A stretch of DNA of 64,000 nucleotides from Acidobacteria bacterium UBA2990 (GTDB lineage Bacteria > Acidobacteriota > Vicinamibacteria > Vicinamibacterales > UBA8438). The translations under genes were made by a program, and so were the position numbers. Under the pieces are notes generated by a model. That model ran no database searches and was not told the origin of the DNA. It saw only the letters and a list, made by a program, of their open reading frames with translations. Location of the stretch: positions 64,185 to 128,184 of the forward strand of contig DEAE01000023.1 of the NCBI GenBank assembly GCA_002347025.1, written 5' to 3'. Shown here piece after piece: positions 7,980 to 17,466 of this stretch. The stretch's first letter is position 1; every line of letters begins with the position of its first letter.

Positions 7980-10091
7980 TTGACAGACAATTCCGTGGCC
8001 ACCCCAGACCGGATCGCTCAAGAGATGGAGGAGTTGCGAACCGTAATTCGCCATCATGAGGAGCGATACTATGTGTTGTGCGATCCTGAAATTTCAGATG
8101 TTGAGTTCGACCGGTTGCTCCACAAGTTAGTTGTGCTTGAGGGCAAGTATCCGGAGATGATCACTCCAGATTCCCCAACCCAGCGGGTCTCTGGGCGACC
8201 GGTCGAAGGGTTTGCCTCTGTGGAACATACGGTTCCCATGTTAAGTCTTGAGAACGCCTACGATGAGGCTGCCCTCATCACGTTTGATGAGAGGGTGAGG
8301 AAGGGCCTTGGCTTGGACGCGAAGCAACCGTTGAGCTACGTTGTGGAGTTAAAGGTCGACGGTTTGAGTATAACTCTGCTTTATCGGGATGGTTTGTTAG
8401 TTCGTGGAGCTACTAGGGGAGATGGTACGAGGGGCGAGGATGTTACTAGTAATGCCAGAGCCATCGGTGGAATTCCTTTGGGACTTTGCCCCAAGGTGCC
8501 TGGTGATCTTGAGGTGCGCGGAGAAGTGTTTCTCTCGAGGTTGTCATTTGATCGGGTGAATATCGATCGGGTTGCTGAAGGTGAAGCACCTTTTGCCAAT
8601 CCGCGGAATGCTGCGGCTGGAACCATGCGAACTTTGGATTCTTCTTTGGTCGCTGCACGGGGGTTGGGTGCCTATTTGTATCAGCTAGTTAGCCCAGAGC
8701 CCGGATCTGGGTGGGGGGAAGGTCTGGAAACTCACGGAGCGGTGCTGGAACAGCTGCATGGATGGGGTTTGCCTGTTGAGAGACATTGGCGTAGGTGTGC
8801 TGGAATTGAAGAAGTCCTCAACTACTGTCAAGAGTGGTCTGAAAGTCGATTAGGGCTCCCATTTGATACTGATGGGGTGGTGGTCAAGGTGGATCGCCTG
8901 GACGACCGTCGCCGTCTGGGGCAAACTGCAAAATTTCCACGTTGGGCGATGGCCTTTAAGTTTCCTGCCGAACAGGCTATGACCCGGTTGCTGGGGATTG
9001 AGGTTAATGTCGGACGAACAGGGGCGGTGACGCCGTATGCTGTGCTTGAGCCCGTTCAGTTGGCAGGGACTACCGTGCAATTGGCTACCCTGCACAATGC
9101 TGATGATATCGCCAGGAAGGACGTTCGTGTCGGCGATATCGTGTTGGTGGAGAAGGGCGGAGACATTATCCCCAAGGTGGTTGGGCCTGTTCTCTCTCGT
9201 CGTGTTGGCGGTCAGAGTGCACCTGTTCCATTCGTTATGCCGACCACTTGCCCAGCATGTGGGCTGTCGCTTGAGCGGGCAGATGATGCCGCTGTTTGGA
9301 GGTGCACGAACAATCATTGTTCTGCCAAGATTCGGCGAGGTCTACTGCACTATGCCGGTCGTCGAGCTATGAACATCGAAGGGTTAGGTGAGGCTTTAGT
9401 GGAACAACTCGTGGGACAGGAGCTTGTCGGTGATTTTGCGGACCTTTACACGTTGACTGTAGACAAGTTAACCGCGTTGGATCAACACGGGAGCAAAAGA
9501 ATAACCGGGATGGCGACGAAGTCGGCTGCCAAGCTGGTTGTTGAAATTGACCGAAGTAAGGATAAAGATTTTGCGAACGTGTTGTTTGGGCTTGGCATCC
9601 GTCATGTGGGTGAAGGGGCAGCTGAGCTCTTAGCACGTCGCTTCGGGAGTTTGCCGGTGCTCCTCTCTGCGTCACTTGAGGACATCGAAAAGGTCCCTGG
9701 AATTGGCCCTGTTATTGCTCAAGCTGTGCGAACGTTTCTAGATAAGCCGTCTAGTAGACGTTTGCTAAGAAGGTTGGAACTGGCAGGGGTCCGGATGGTC
9801 AGCCATCGGTCTTCTGAGTTGGAGAATCCTCAGACTCTGACCGGGCAGACACTGGTTTTTACCGGCACTTTGCAACTCATGTCACGAGAGCAGGCCAAGC
9901 AGGCCGTCTTGGAGCAAGGTGGGCGTGTCACAGGAACCGTTAGCAAGAGCACGACTTACCTAGTCGTGGGTAAAGATCCAGGTTCGAAGCTACAGAAGGC
10001 AGAGGCCTTAGGAGTGGACATTCTGGATGAACAAGCATTTGCAAAGCTCATAATGGGTGAGGCTTCAGAAAATCAAGAGGCGTCTGATTAG
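7980..10091 (+). CDS. ligA: NAD-dependent DNA ligase LigA
   Basis: LigA seals nicks in replication and repair using NAD. The 703-residue protein has all expected parts. These are an N-terminal Ia domain (YYVLCDPEISDVEFDRL at about 30-46), the adenylation domain with catalytic Lys125 in ELKVDG, and an OB fold. A four-Cys zinc finger follows (Cys424, 427, 442, 447), then helix-hairpin-helix repeats and a C-terminal BRCT domain (about 622-700). The listed start is TTG at 7980. GTG at 7995 and ATG at 8025 are in frame and would still keep nearly all of domain Ia, so the exact start is uncertain. The 155-base upstream gap shows nothing specific. rnpB follows 58 bases downstream. Confidence 0.97.
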   Translation: MTDNSVATPDRIAQEMEELRTVIRHHEERYYVLCDPEISDVEFDRLLHKLVVLEGKYPEMITPDSPTQRVSGRPVEGFASVEHTVPMLSLENAYDEAALITFDERVRKGLGLDAKQPLSYVVELKVDGLSITLLYRDGLLVRGATRGDGTRGEDVTSNARAIGGIPLGLCPKVPGDLEVRGEVFLSRLSFDRVNIDRVAEGEAPFANPRNAAAGTMRTLDSSLVAARGLGAYLYQLVSPEPGSGWGEGLETHGAVLEQLHGWGLPVERHWRRCAGIEEVLNYCQEWSESRLGLPFDTDGVVVKVDRLDDRRRLGQTAKFPRWAMAFKFPAEQAMTRLLGIEVNVGRTGAVTPYAVLEPVQLAGTTVQLATLHNADDIARKDVRVGDIVLVEKGGDIIPKVVGPVLSRRVGGQSAPVPFVMPTTCPACGLSLERADDAAVWRCTNNHCSAKIRRGLLHYAGRRAMNIEGLGEALVEQLVGQELVGDFADLYTLTVDKLTALDQHGSKRITGMATKSAAKLVVEIDRSKDKDFANVLFGLGIRHVGEGAAELLARRFGSLPVLLSASLEDIEKVPGIGPVIAQAVRTFLDKPSSRRLLRRLELAGVRMVSHRSSELENPQTLTGQTLVFTGTLQLMSREQAKQAVLEQGGRVTGTVSKSTTYLVVGKDPGSKLQKAEALGVDILDEQAFAKLIMGEASENQEASD

Positions 10092-10149
10092 ATTCGGAGA
10101 ACAGTTCTCACCGACATGGTTCGTGTTTCGGCTTGATCTTTGACAACTT

Positions 10150-10559
10150 GCTGCAGAGGGACAGACGACCGCTGCGTGTAAGGCCACTTCGGTGATCTTG
10201 GACGGAGAGGAAAGTCCGAACTCCAGAGGGCAGTGCGCCGGGTAATTCCCGGTCAGGGCGACCTGAAGGAAAGTGGCACAGAAAATATACCGCTCGTTTC
10301 ACACAGCCGTGTGGACGGGTAAGGGTGAAATGGTGCGGTAAGAGCGCACCGCGTCGACCGTAAGGTGGATGGCAGGCTAAACCCCGCACGGAGCAAGACC
10401 AAATAGGGAGGCGTTATTAGGGCGGCCCGTTCGAAGTCTCCGGGTAGGTTGCTTGATCCTGCCAGTAATGGCAGGGCTAGAGGAATGGTCGTCACCTGGG
10501 CTTTTGGGCTGTTGGCCAGGGACCTGGGTACAGAATTCGGCTTATCGTTTCTCTGCAGC
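10150..10559 (+). ncRNA. rnpB: RNase P RNA (bacterial class A)
   Basis: This is the catalytic RNA of RNase P, which trims tRNA 5' leaders. The conserved 5' core GAGAGGAAAGTCCGAACTCC lies at 10205-10224. Further family blocks follow in order: GGTCAGGGCGACCTGAAGGA, then AGTGGCACAGAAA, then GGTAAGAGCGCACCGCG, then GGATGGCAGGCTAAACCCC, and GGAGCAAGACCAAATAG. The 3' end has ACAGAATTCGGCTTAT at about 10530-10545. The ends were set by the P1 helix: GCTGCAGAGGG at 10150-10160 pairs with TTTCTCTGCAGC ending at 10559. The length of about 410 bases and the layout fit class A. No reading frame across this region is credible as protein. Confidence 0.96.
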
Positions 10560-10677
10560 ATTTAAGAAGCTAGTGCTCCTCTTAGGATTAGAGCTGTGTT
10601 CAAGACCGGCTCGAACATGGGTAAACCATGCGAGGCATGGATATGTTGTAACTTCTTAGGTGGCTAGGAGAACACAA

Positions 10678-11811
10678 ATGTTACGTCTTGTTATTGGAGG
10701 GACGGCTGTCGTTGTCTTCGCTCTATGGGTGTCATTGTTTTCGGAGGCTAGACTGCCCGGTCAGGTTGTAAACGAACAGACACTTTCAGTGGAGAAATAT
10801 ACTCCGCGCTCAACGTTGGTGGTGCCGCAGCATCCTGTTCAGAAGGCGAAATACCCTGTTATTGACGTGCATAGCCACCATGGACCAGGGCTGAGCGCTG
10901 GGAGATGGCTGGCTATTGTTGCCGAGATGGATGTTTTAAATCTCCAAGTCCTTGTCAATCTTAGTGGAGGTTCCGGGGACACTCTTAGGCGAAGCCTGGA
11001 ATCGATCCAGGCAAGTGAGCATCCTGAGCGAATGGTGTTCTTTGCAAATGTAGACTTTAGCCGGGAGGTCACCAAAGGCTTTGGAAGGCGGGCGGCTGCT
11101 CAGCTCGAAAGGGACGTGACTGCTGGAGCTGTTGGGCTGAAGGTGTTCAAGAATCTCGGGTTAACGGTTCGTGACGGTCTTGGCCAGCGTGTGGCTATCG
11201 ATGACCCCGAACTGGATCCAATCTGGGAGATGTGCGCTAGGTTGAATATTCCTGTGCTTATTCATTCGGGAGAGCCGAGTGAGTTCTTTGAGCCTGTTGA
11301 TCGGTATAACGAGCGTTGGCTTGAACTGATGGTTCGTCCAGGTCGGCGATTGCCCTCGGATCGTTACCCAAGCTTCGAGACCATTATCGGCGAGCGCGAC
11401 CGGATGTTTGAGAGGCATCCTGAGACCCGTTTCATCGCCGCTCATATGGGCTGGCACGCTAATGATTTGGGTCGCCTCGGCTCCCTGTTGGATCGCCTTC
11501 CGAACGTGTTTGTTGAAACAGGGACCATTCTTTACGAGCTGGGTCGGCAGCCTCTAAATGCTTTAGCCTTTTTTGGTGCTTATTCCGATCGAGTGCTTTT
11601 TGGAAAGGATTCTTATGTGGCTGATGAGTTTCCCTATTATTGGCGAACTTTCGAGACCCGGGATGAATACTTTGATTATTACCGGAGGTATCACGCTTTC
11701 TGGAAACTCTATGGGATGGGTTTGTCAGACGATGTCTTACGCAAAGTCTATTATGAGAATGCCTTACGAGTTGTTCCAGGCATCCAGCGGGCTTTGTTTC
11801 CTGAGCTTTGA
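10678..11811 (+). CDS. Exported amidohydrolase-2 family protein
   Basis: A 377-residue TIM-barrel metal hydrolase or decarboxylase of the amidohydrolase-2 family (relatives include ACMSD and gamma-resorcylate decarboxylase). The ATG at 10678 is preferred over a GTG at 10660 because AGGAG lies eight bases before it and the N-terminus then reads as a signal peptide (MLRLVIGGTAVVVFALWVSLF). The first metal motif is IDVHSHH at about 63-69; others are VLIHSGEPSEF, AAHMGWHANDLG and LFGKDSY, in the usual order. The secretion signal is unusual, since characterised members are cytoplasmic. The next gene begins 8 bases after its stop, so the two are probably co-transcribed. The substrate is unknown. 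Confidence 0.8.
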   Translation: MLRLVIGGTAVVVFALWVSLFSEARLPGQVVNEQTLSVEKYTPRSTLVVPQHPVQKAKYPVIDVHSHHGPGLSAGRWLAIVAEMDVLNLQVLVNLSGGSGDTLRRSLESIQASEHPERMVFFANVDFSREVTKGFGRRAAAQLERDVTAGAVGLKVFKNLGLTVRDGLGQRVAIDDPELDPIWEMCARLNIPVLIHSGEPSEFFEPVDRYNERWLELMVRPGRRLPSDRYPSFETIIGERDRMFERHPETRFIAAHMGWHANDLGRLGSLLDRLPNVFVETGTILYELGRQPLNALAFFGAYSDRVLFGKDSYVADEFPYYWRTFETRDEYFDYYRRYHAFWKLYGMGLSDDVLRKVYYENALRVVPGIQRALFPEL

Positions 11812-11819
11812 AAACACAA

Positions 11820-12773
11820 ATGGCAGCCTATTTGGTCACCGGCGGTGCTGGATTCATCGGGTCCCATCTGGTTGAAGCTTTAGTCGATCGAGGTGAGACC
11901 GTGCGGGTAGTCGATAGTTTAGTGGCCGGCAATCGGGACAACTTGAGCCAGGTCAAAGGTGTGGATTTGGTGGTTGGAGACCTGGTGGATCCAACAGTTA
12001 CTGACGAGGTAGTGAAGGGAATCGATTATGTGGTTCACCTGGCAGCGATCCCATCGGTACCTGGCTCGATTGCCGATCCTTTAGCTTCAAACGAAGCAAA
12101 TGTGTCTGGGACCTTGGCACTTCTGTCGGCCGCGATGCGGCACAACATTCGCAGAGTTGTATTTGCTAGTTCATCGGCAATTTACGGAAATGCCTCAACA
12201 ATACCAATTCGAGAAGATGTGGCTCCGGATCCATTGTCGCCATATGCTCTGCAGAAGTTGATCGGAGAGCAATATGGCAGACTTTTTAGGGAGCTTTACG
12301 GGCTTGACACTGTCTCCCTTCGCTATTTCAACGTATTTGGACCTCGGCAGGAGCCATCATCTCCCTATTCTGGTGTCATTTCCCTGTTTGCCCGGTGCCT
12401 GGTGACGGGCCAGCGGCCCAGTATTTACGGGGATGGAGAACAGACACGCGATTTTTCGTATGTTGAGAATGTGGTGGCAGCCACTCTGCAAGCCTGCACG
12501 ATGGCAGAAGCCTCTGGCCGAACCATCAATGTTTCATGTGGTAAGCCAGTGTCACTCAATGCCTTGTTGGATCTAATGTGTCGGCTGAGTGGTTCGAAGC
12601 TAGTACCTCGTTTCCTCGAAGCTCGTACCGGTGAGGTTCGGCACTCCCAGGCTGACATCAACTTGGCTCAGGCATTATTAGGATACCGATCCCTCGTTCA
12701 ACTCGAAGAGGGGTTGCAACGGACACTCGAATGGCACAATGCGAAGGCGTCTTTAGGTGTTTCAGATAAGTGA
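11820..12773 (+). CDS. NAD-dependent epimerase/dehydratase (nucleotide-sugar epimerase)
   Basis: A 317-residue extended short-chain dehydrogenase acting on nucleotide sugars, in the group of UDP-glucose 4-epimerase and UDP-glucuronate epimerase. The NAD-binding motif is TGGAGFIG at 7-14. The catalytic Ser lies in SSSAIYG (about 117-123) and the Tyr/Lys pair in YALQK (142-146). RYFNVFGPRQEPSSPYSGV is typical of epimerases making cell-envelope sugars. The ATG at 11820 is chosen; a TTG at 11808 overlapping the previous stop would add four residues. It sits 8 bases after the amidohydrolase gene, but no functional link is clear. The exact sugar cannot be read from the motifs. Confidence 0.88.
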   Translation: MAAYLVTGGAGFIGSHLVEALVDRGETVRVVDSLVAGNRDNLSQVKGVDLVVGDLVDPTVTDEVVKGIDYVVHLAAIPSVPGSIADPLASNEANVSGTLALLSAAMRHNIRRVVFASSSAIYGNASTIPIREDVAPDPLSPYALQKLIGEQYGRLFRELYGLDTVSLRYFNVFGPRQEPSSPYSGVISLFARCLVTGQRPSIYGDGEQTRDFSYVENVVAATLQACTMAEASGRTINVSCGKPVSLNALLDLMCRLSGSKLVPRFLEARTGEVRHSQADINLAQALLGYRSLVQLEEGLQRTLEWHNAKASLGVSDK

Positions 12774-12849
12774 AAAGCTAACTTTTAGAAATCTCCAGAG
12801 GTTTCACGGCGATAGTGTTGCAAAAGGGGATCGAGTAGAAGTTTTATCT

Positions 12850-13287
12850 TTATACATTTGATGGTGAGGCGATAGCACTCTGAGGTGTGGTTGCGGGGCG
12901 AACTAGCAAGAGTCTCCCTTTGAAGCTGTCCACTATCACGGGCCGGCTTTGCTCAATGGTCGTTCCGCGTGGGTAGGCTTCTGCCAGCCAGAGCTCACCC
13001 CGTACGTTTATGTAACCTTTGGGAGCGAGTGGTTCGGCTGCGATGCCCTGGAGTCCGACCAATTTTTCGATAGGGCTCTGGGAGTCAGGGTTGTAGGACG
13101 TTCGGAGAAATGGGTAAAGTGCTGCGTCTTTAATCACCCAGCTTCCCACCAACATGATTCCCCACGAGGTTGATAGTCCGACCAGGTGATGTAACAGACC
13201 GGCACCGATTATCGCCAGGATCCAGCCTGGAATCTGGTAGAGCACGTAGCGTCGAAGTGTTCGGGAAGGCCTGAAAAGGTACACCAC
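12850..13287 (-). CDS. NfeD-like membrane protein
   Basis: A 145-residue protein with an N-terminal pair of membrane helices (about 15-60, from YVLYQIPGWILAIIGAGLL onward) and a C-terminal small beta domain (about 75-132). The latter resembles the soluble OB fold of NfeD proteins: GLQGIAAEPLAPKGYINVRG, then LWLAEAY, then VIVDSFKGRLLLVRP. NfeD proteins act with stomatin/flotillin-like partners in membrane organisation, but no such partner is next to it. The start is GTG at 13287 (a second GTG follows it), with no strong ribosome site. It lies downstream of the ABC ATPase gene on the same strand and converges with the epimerase gene. Confidence 0.6.
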   Translation of the reverse strand: MVYLFRPSRTLRRYVLYQIPGWILAIIGAGLLHHLVGLSTSWGIMLVGSWVIKDAALYPFLRTSYNPDSQSPIEKLVGLQGIAAEPLAPKGYINVRGELWLAEAYPRGTTIEQSRPVIVDSFKGRLLLVRPATTPQSAIASPSNV

Positions 13288-13380
13288 GATTGATCCAACT
13301 ATAGTCTGTTTTGCCCTCTAACGGCGGACTGCCTATTTGGTGGCTGGCAGGCTAACCTTGGTTGTTTTATAGACCTAGCT

Positions 13381-14262
13381 CTAGAGAGGTTTTGAAGTTG
13401 TGGTCGCCCAGGCCCTCCAGCGACCACCACGATGTTCGATGTCGAGGCTTAGTCCGAAGCAGTCAGATAGGTGAGAGCTGGTTAACACCCGTTCGATTGG
13501 TCCGGCGGCTGCTACTTCACCTGATACCAGTAAGAGTGCGTGAGTGAAACCTTGGGGGATCTCGTCAACATGGTGACTGACCAGAATCAAAGGCGGCGCC
13601 GAGGGGCTGTCGGCAAGGTTGGCCAAGCTTTGAACCAATCGTTCGCGTCCAGGCAAGTCCAGTCCAGCATTGGGTTCGTCAAGAACGAGCAAGTCTGGGT
13701 TACACATCAAGGCTCTGGCTAAGAGTACGCGTTGGCGTTCCCCGGACGAAAGGGTCCCGAAGCGCTGATTCGCTTGGGGAAGACATTCAACCCGCTGAAG
13801 GCAGCTACGTGCTTGTTTCCAGTCTCCATCATCGTACCTGTGCCACCAGTGGGCAAGTGCAGCATGTCGACCAGAAACCACGACTTGCTCCGCGGTCAGC
13901 TTTGGGGAAATCATGGCTGACAGAGCACTACTGGTAACACCTATGCGGAGCCTGAGACTCCGGACGTCAGTTTGGCCCAATCTGGCTCCCAATACGGTTA
14001 CTGTTCCATCTGAAGGATGCTGGTAGAGTGTGATAACTTGGCAGAGTGTGGTTTTTCCACTGCCATTGGGCCCAAGCACAACCCAGCGTTCACCAGACCG
14101 GACACGCCAGGTGATGCGGTTAAGGATCATGGAACCCTCTCGGATTAAGCTAACTCGAGCGAGAGTGAGGACCTCTGCTGGATCCATTGTGGTAGAAAGG
14201 GCTTCCGGCCCACAGCTCAGGCCCGGGCTATTACTCTCCGTGGGATGATTCCTCTGAGACAT
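13381..14262 (-). CDS. Orphan ABC transporter ATP-binding protein
   Basis: A 293-residue ATPase subunit. Walker A reads GPNGSGKTTL at about 64-73, the signature LSSGERQRVLLARAL near 170-184, and Walker B LLVLDEPNAG just after. A switch His is present in LVSHHVDEI. The sequence resembles YlmA/ModF-type ATPases, which often lack a dedicated permease. No permease or binding-protein gene lies beside it, so its partner is unknown. The ATG at 14262 is listed; Met26 (14187) is a possible internal start because the first 25 residues are polar and outside the conserved fold. It follows pntB on the same strand with a 63-base gap. Confidence 0.85.
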   Translation of the reverse strand: MSQRNHPTESNSPGLSCGPEALSTTMDPAEVLTLARVSLIREGSMILNRITWRVRSGERWVVLGPNGSGKTTLCQVITLYQHPSDGTVTVLGARLGQTDVRSLRLRIGVTSSALSAMISPKLTAEQVVVSGRHAALAHWWHRYDDGDWKQARSCLQRVECLPQANQRFGTLSSGERQRVLLARALMCNPDLLVLDEPNAGLDLPGRERLVQSLANLADSPSAPPLILVSHHVDEIPQGFTHALLLVSGEVAAAGPIERVLTSSHLSDCFGLSLDIEHRGGRWRAWATTTSKPL

Positions 14263-14325
14263 ATGGTGAGCCCAGTTGGGAGGTCGGCAGTGTTGGCTCT
14301 ATGTGGAAATGGCCGGTGCTATTGA

Positions 14326-15729
14326 CTAGGAATCTTTTACCGCGGCGATAAGCTCGAGTACTGCCTGTTTCCCATCTGCGAATAGCATTAGTGTGTTATC
14401 AGCGGCAAATAAAGGATTCGGTATCCCAGCGAATCCAGGTGAAAGACTTCGCTTAACAACCACCACGGTTCGGCTTTTATCGACGTCTAGGATTGGCATG
14501 CCAGCGATCGGGCCTGACGACTGGGTCCGGGCGGTTGGATTAACGATGTCGTTGGCGCCGAGGACGATAGTAACGTCGGTTTGTTCAAAAGACGAATTGA
14601 TTTCATCCATTTCTTTCAGCTTGTCGTAATCAACGTCAGCCTCAGCAAGTAGGACGTTCATGTGTCCAGGCATGCGCCCTGCTACTGGGTGGATCGCAAA
14701 TTCCACTTCAATTCCACGGGATTCCAGGAGGTTTGCCAAGTCTCGGATTTGGTGCTGGGCTTGCGCCACAGCCATCCCGTACCCTGGGACTACTACGACT
14801 CTCCTGGCACCATCAAATAGCATGGCAACTTCTTCGGGAGAGGCATTCTTGACTCGACCCGCATAGATATCATCGGTGCTGCTCGCGTCATCATTGTCTG
14901 GCCCGATGGCCCCCATTAGCACATTCATCAGCGAGCGGTTCATAGCCTTGCACATGATCCGGGTGAGGATTAGTCCAGAGGCACCGACTAAGGAACCGGT
15001 GATGATCAAAATATTGCTGTCCAGTACAAATCCGGTTGAAGCTGCCGCGAGGCCTGAATAAGAGTTGAGGAGCGCAATGGCGACTGGCATGTCTGCTCCC
15101 CCGATTGGAATGGTTAAGAAAACTCCAAGAATGGAACTGACGATTATTAGTTGACCGTAGTTGCTGAGCTGAGTTGGGTCGTTGACGACTAAGAGTCCCA
15201 AGGCTAAGGCGGTCAAGGCCAATAACCCTGTTAAATATTGTTGGCCCGGAAAATGAATGGGTCGGTCTGGAAGCAGGATCCCTTTGAGTTTATCGAACGC
15301 TACTAAGCTTCCCCAGAAAGTCACCGAACCAATGATGCCAGAAGCGACTGTCGCCACGGCGGTTTGCCTCGTGGGGTCATTGCTTTCCGCAAGTACCGCG
15401 CCAGCGATCAGGGCAGAGGCGGCTCCACCAAAGGCATTTAGCAAGGCAACCATTTCCGGCATGGCTGTCATTTGGATTTTCAGGGCGAACAACGTCCCCA
15501 CGGCTGACCCAAGAAGGAGGCCGGCCAATATCACTGCCAGTCCAGATAGACCAGCGCCGAAAACCTGTTCGTTGCTGAGGGTGGCGACTACTGCAAGCAA
15601 CATTCCTGTGGCGCCAAGAAGGTTGCCGCGGACCGCGGTCCGTGGGTGGGTCAATCCCTTGATGCCAAAAATGAAGAGAGCGGATGAGGCGAGATACGTC
15701 AGGTTAATCAAGACAGAGTCCACACCCAT
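14326..15729 (-). CDS. pntB: NAD(P) transhydrogenase beta subunit
   Basis: PntB is the membrane and NADP-binding subunit of the proton-translocating transhydrogenase, which uses the proton gradient to make NADPH from NADH. The 467-residue protein has many membrane helices in its first 260 residues and a C-terminal Rossmann-like NADP domain (about 290-467). That domain includes VVVPGYGMAVAQAQH, a P-loop-like motif, and ANDIVNPTARTQSSGPIAGM, both diagnostic. Its ATG overlaps the pntAB stop by one base (TGATG on the coding strand), indicating translational coupling. It is the last gene of the operon pntAA-pntAB-pntB. Confidence 0.96.
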   Translation of the reverse strand: MGVDSVLINLTYLASSALFIFGIKGLTHPRTAVRGNLLGATGMLLAVVATLSNEQVFGAGLSGLAVILAGLLLGSAVGTLFALKIQMTAMPEMVALLNAFGGAASALIAGAVLAESNDPTRQTAVATVASGIIGSVTFWGSLVAFDKLKGILLPDRPIHFPGQQYLTGLLALTALALGLLVVNDPTQLSNYGQLIIVSSILGVFLTIPIGGADMPVAIALLNSYSGLAAASTGFVLDSNILIITGSLVGASGLILTRIMCKAMNRSLMNVLMGAIGPDNDDASSTDDIYAGRVKNASPEEVAMLFDGARRVVVVPGYGMAVAQAQHQIRDLANLLESRGIEVEFAIHPVAGRMPGHMNVLLAEADVDYDKLKEMDEINSSFEQTDVTIVLGANDIVNPTARTQSSGPIAGMPILDVDKSRTVVVVKRSLSPGFAGIPNPLFAADNTLMLFADGKQAVLELIAAVKDS

Positions 15730-16007
15730 CAGTCCTTTTTCTTGAACATTGCTACCATCCGGTGGGTTACGAGAAATCCGCCGACAACGTTAATGGTGGC
15801 CAATACAAGGGCAATGAACCCCAAGATGGCCGTAAGGAGGCTATCAGTGGCGACCGATAGCAATGCGCCGATGATGGTGATCCCAGAAATCGCATTGCTA
15901 CCAGACATCAGAGGAGTATGTAAGAGTGGAGGCACCTTGGTGATGATCTCGAATCCGACAAAGACCGCTAGCATGAAGATTGTCAGCAGTGGCAGTAAAT
16001 CATTCAT
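15729..16007 (-). CDS. pntAB: NAD(P) transhydrogenase alpha subunit, membrane part
   Basis: A 92-residue membrane protein that supplies helices of the transhydrogenase proton channel. In many bacteria the alpha subunit is split into a soluble NAD-binding protein and this small membrane protein. Three or so hydrophobic segments are visible, and the sequence VPPLLHTPLMSGSNAISG is the family hallmark. The ATG at 16007 is preceded by AGAGGA at a suitable distance. It starts 22 bases after pntAA and its stop overlaps the pntB start codon by one base. Confidence 0.95.
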   Translation of the reverse strand: MNDLLPLLTIFMLAVFVGFEIITKVPPLLHTPLMSGSNAISGITIIGALLSVATDSLLTAILGFIALVLATINVVGGFLVTHRMVAMFKKKD

Positions 16008-16029
16008 TACATGTGTCCTCTGACTAGAA

Positions 16030-17187
16030 TTAGACTTGGTCTGCTAAAAGCTCCCGGACTCGAGGGTGGACGACGCCGTTGTTGTGGGTAACTAGTGTGC
16101 TCTGGGTGATTTCGTCTTCCAGATCAAGTTGGACCTTTCCGTTGCTAACTAGGTGAAGAAGAAAGGCCGAGAGGTTCTTTGAATACATCTGACTGGCGTG
16201 GTACGGCACGGTGGCCGGTAGGTTGGTCGGACCTAGGACGGTAACACCATGTATGACCTTTGTTTCGTCTGGTCGGGATGGTTCGACGTTGCCACCCCGT
16301 TCTGCCGCCAGGTCAACCACCACGGACCCTGGTGCCATACCTGCTACCATTTCGTCGGTCACGAGGACAGGTGCTGGGCGACCTGGGATTAGAGCTGTTG
16401 TTATTACCACGTCGCTGGAGGCCACTACACGGGTCATCATTTCCCGCTGACGGGCATAGAATGCCTCGTCTTGAGATTTAGCATAGCCGCCCGTGTCTTC
16501 AGATTCAGTGGTTTCGAGTGGAAGGTCGACAAAGCTGGCGCCAAGGCTTTCTACCTGCTCCTTGACAGCCGGTCTAACGTCATAGGCTTCAACCTTGGCG
16601 CCAAGTTTCCTGGCGCTTGCGATTGCTTGTAACCCTGCAACCCCGGCCCCAACGATGAACACCTTTGCTGGTGTGATGGTGCCGGCTGCTGTCATCATCA
16701 TGGGAAACAGCCGTGGCAATTTTTCAGCCGCCACTAGAATAGCCTTGTAGCCGGATACTGTTGCCATGGAGGACAATGCGTCCATGCTTTGAGCCCGGGT
16801 TATCCTGGGGATCAATTCCATAGATAAGCTTGTTATGCCTCGAGTGGCCAGTTCTTGCGCAACTGATGGTTTTTCGAGAGGGTCAGAGAAGCCTATAAGA
16901 GTCTGTCGATCGCCAAGCAATTCAAGGTCTGAACGTCCTAGATCCGGATTAGCTCCTAAGGTTCGGACTTGGAGGATGATTTGGGCTTCTTCAAACACCT
17001 GGGCTCGGCTGGTAGCGATCCGGGCTCCCTTGGCTAAGTAGCCGTCGTCTGGAAAACCAGCATTGACGCCAGCGCCGGTACTGACCAACACGTCGAGGCC
17101 AGCTCGGGTTAGGTTCGGTACTACCCCTGGAGCGACCGCAACGCGGTGCTCACCGGGATAGGTTTCAGCGGGAATTCCGACGATCAT
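16030..17187 (-). CDS. pntAA: NAD(P) transhydrogenase alpha subunit 1, NAD-binding part
   Basis: A 385-residue soluble subunit that binds NAD(H) and passes hydride to NADP on PntB. It begins with MIVGIPAETYPGEHRVAVAP, typical of the alanine dehydrogenase/PNT N-terminal domain. It carries the dinucleotide fold VFIVGAGVAGLQAIASARKL near 173-192 and the mobile-loop region with DEAFYARQ. VITTALIPGRPAP and MAPGSVVVDLAAERGGN are further family blocks. As first gene of the operon it lies 279 bases from the divergent heme/copper gene at 17467. That gap must hold both promoters, but I found no convincing box in it. Confidence 0.96.
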   Translation of the reverse strand: MIVGIPAETYPGEHRVAVAPGVVPNLTRAGLDVLVSTGAGVNAGFPDDGYLAKGARIATSRAQVFEEAQIILQVRTLGANPDLGRSDLELLGDRQTLIGFSDPLEKPSVAQELATRGITSLSMELIPRITRAQSMDALSSMATVSGYKAILVAAEKLPRLFPMMMTAAGTITPAKVFIVGAGVAGLQAIASARKLGAKVEAYDVRPAVKEQVESLGASFVDLPLETTESEDTGGYAKSQDEAFYARQREMMTRVVASSDVVITTALIPGRPAPVLVTDEMVAGMAPGSVVVDLAAERGGNVEPSRPDETKVIHGVTVLGPTNLPATVPYHASQMYSKNLSAFLLHLVSNGKVQLDLEDEITQSTLVTHNNGVVHPRVRELLADQV

Positions 17188-17466
17188 TGAGGGTGTTTAC
17201 GCGTGGACGGTGCCGGTCTCGAATTATCTGATATTAGTCTAGTACCGTTAATCGTACCACAAGGTCAGGGGAGATGTTTGGACTCGTTTAAGGGACTGAG
17301 GAACTGAGCCCGGCCACGTGGCCGATCGATAGCTTCCTCGATATCCGAGTCAGTGTCTGGACAACCAGGTGAATTGTGGGTAGACTCGGCTTAACGCTGT
17401 GTTGAGGCACAGAAATCAGGGGCCCAACTGCAGATTCACTAGGTTCGGTTTCTTGGAGGTGCAGGC

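Noticed and set aside
10108..10659. Several open frames on both strands between ligA and the amidohydrolase gene
   Set aside because: They cross the RNase P RNA and its flanks. They have no start signals and no resemblance to proteins.
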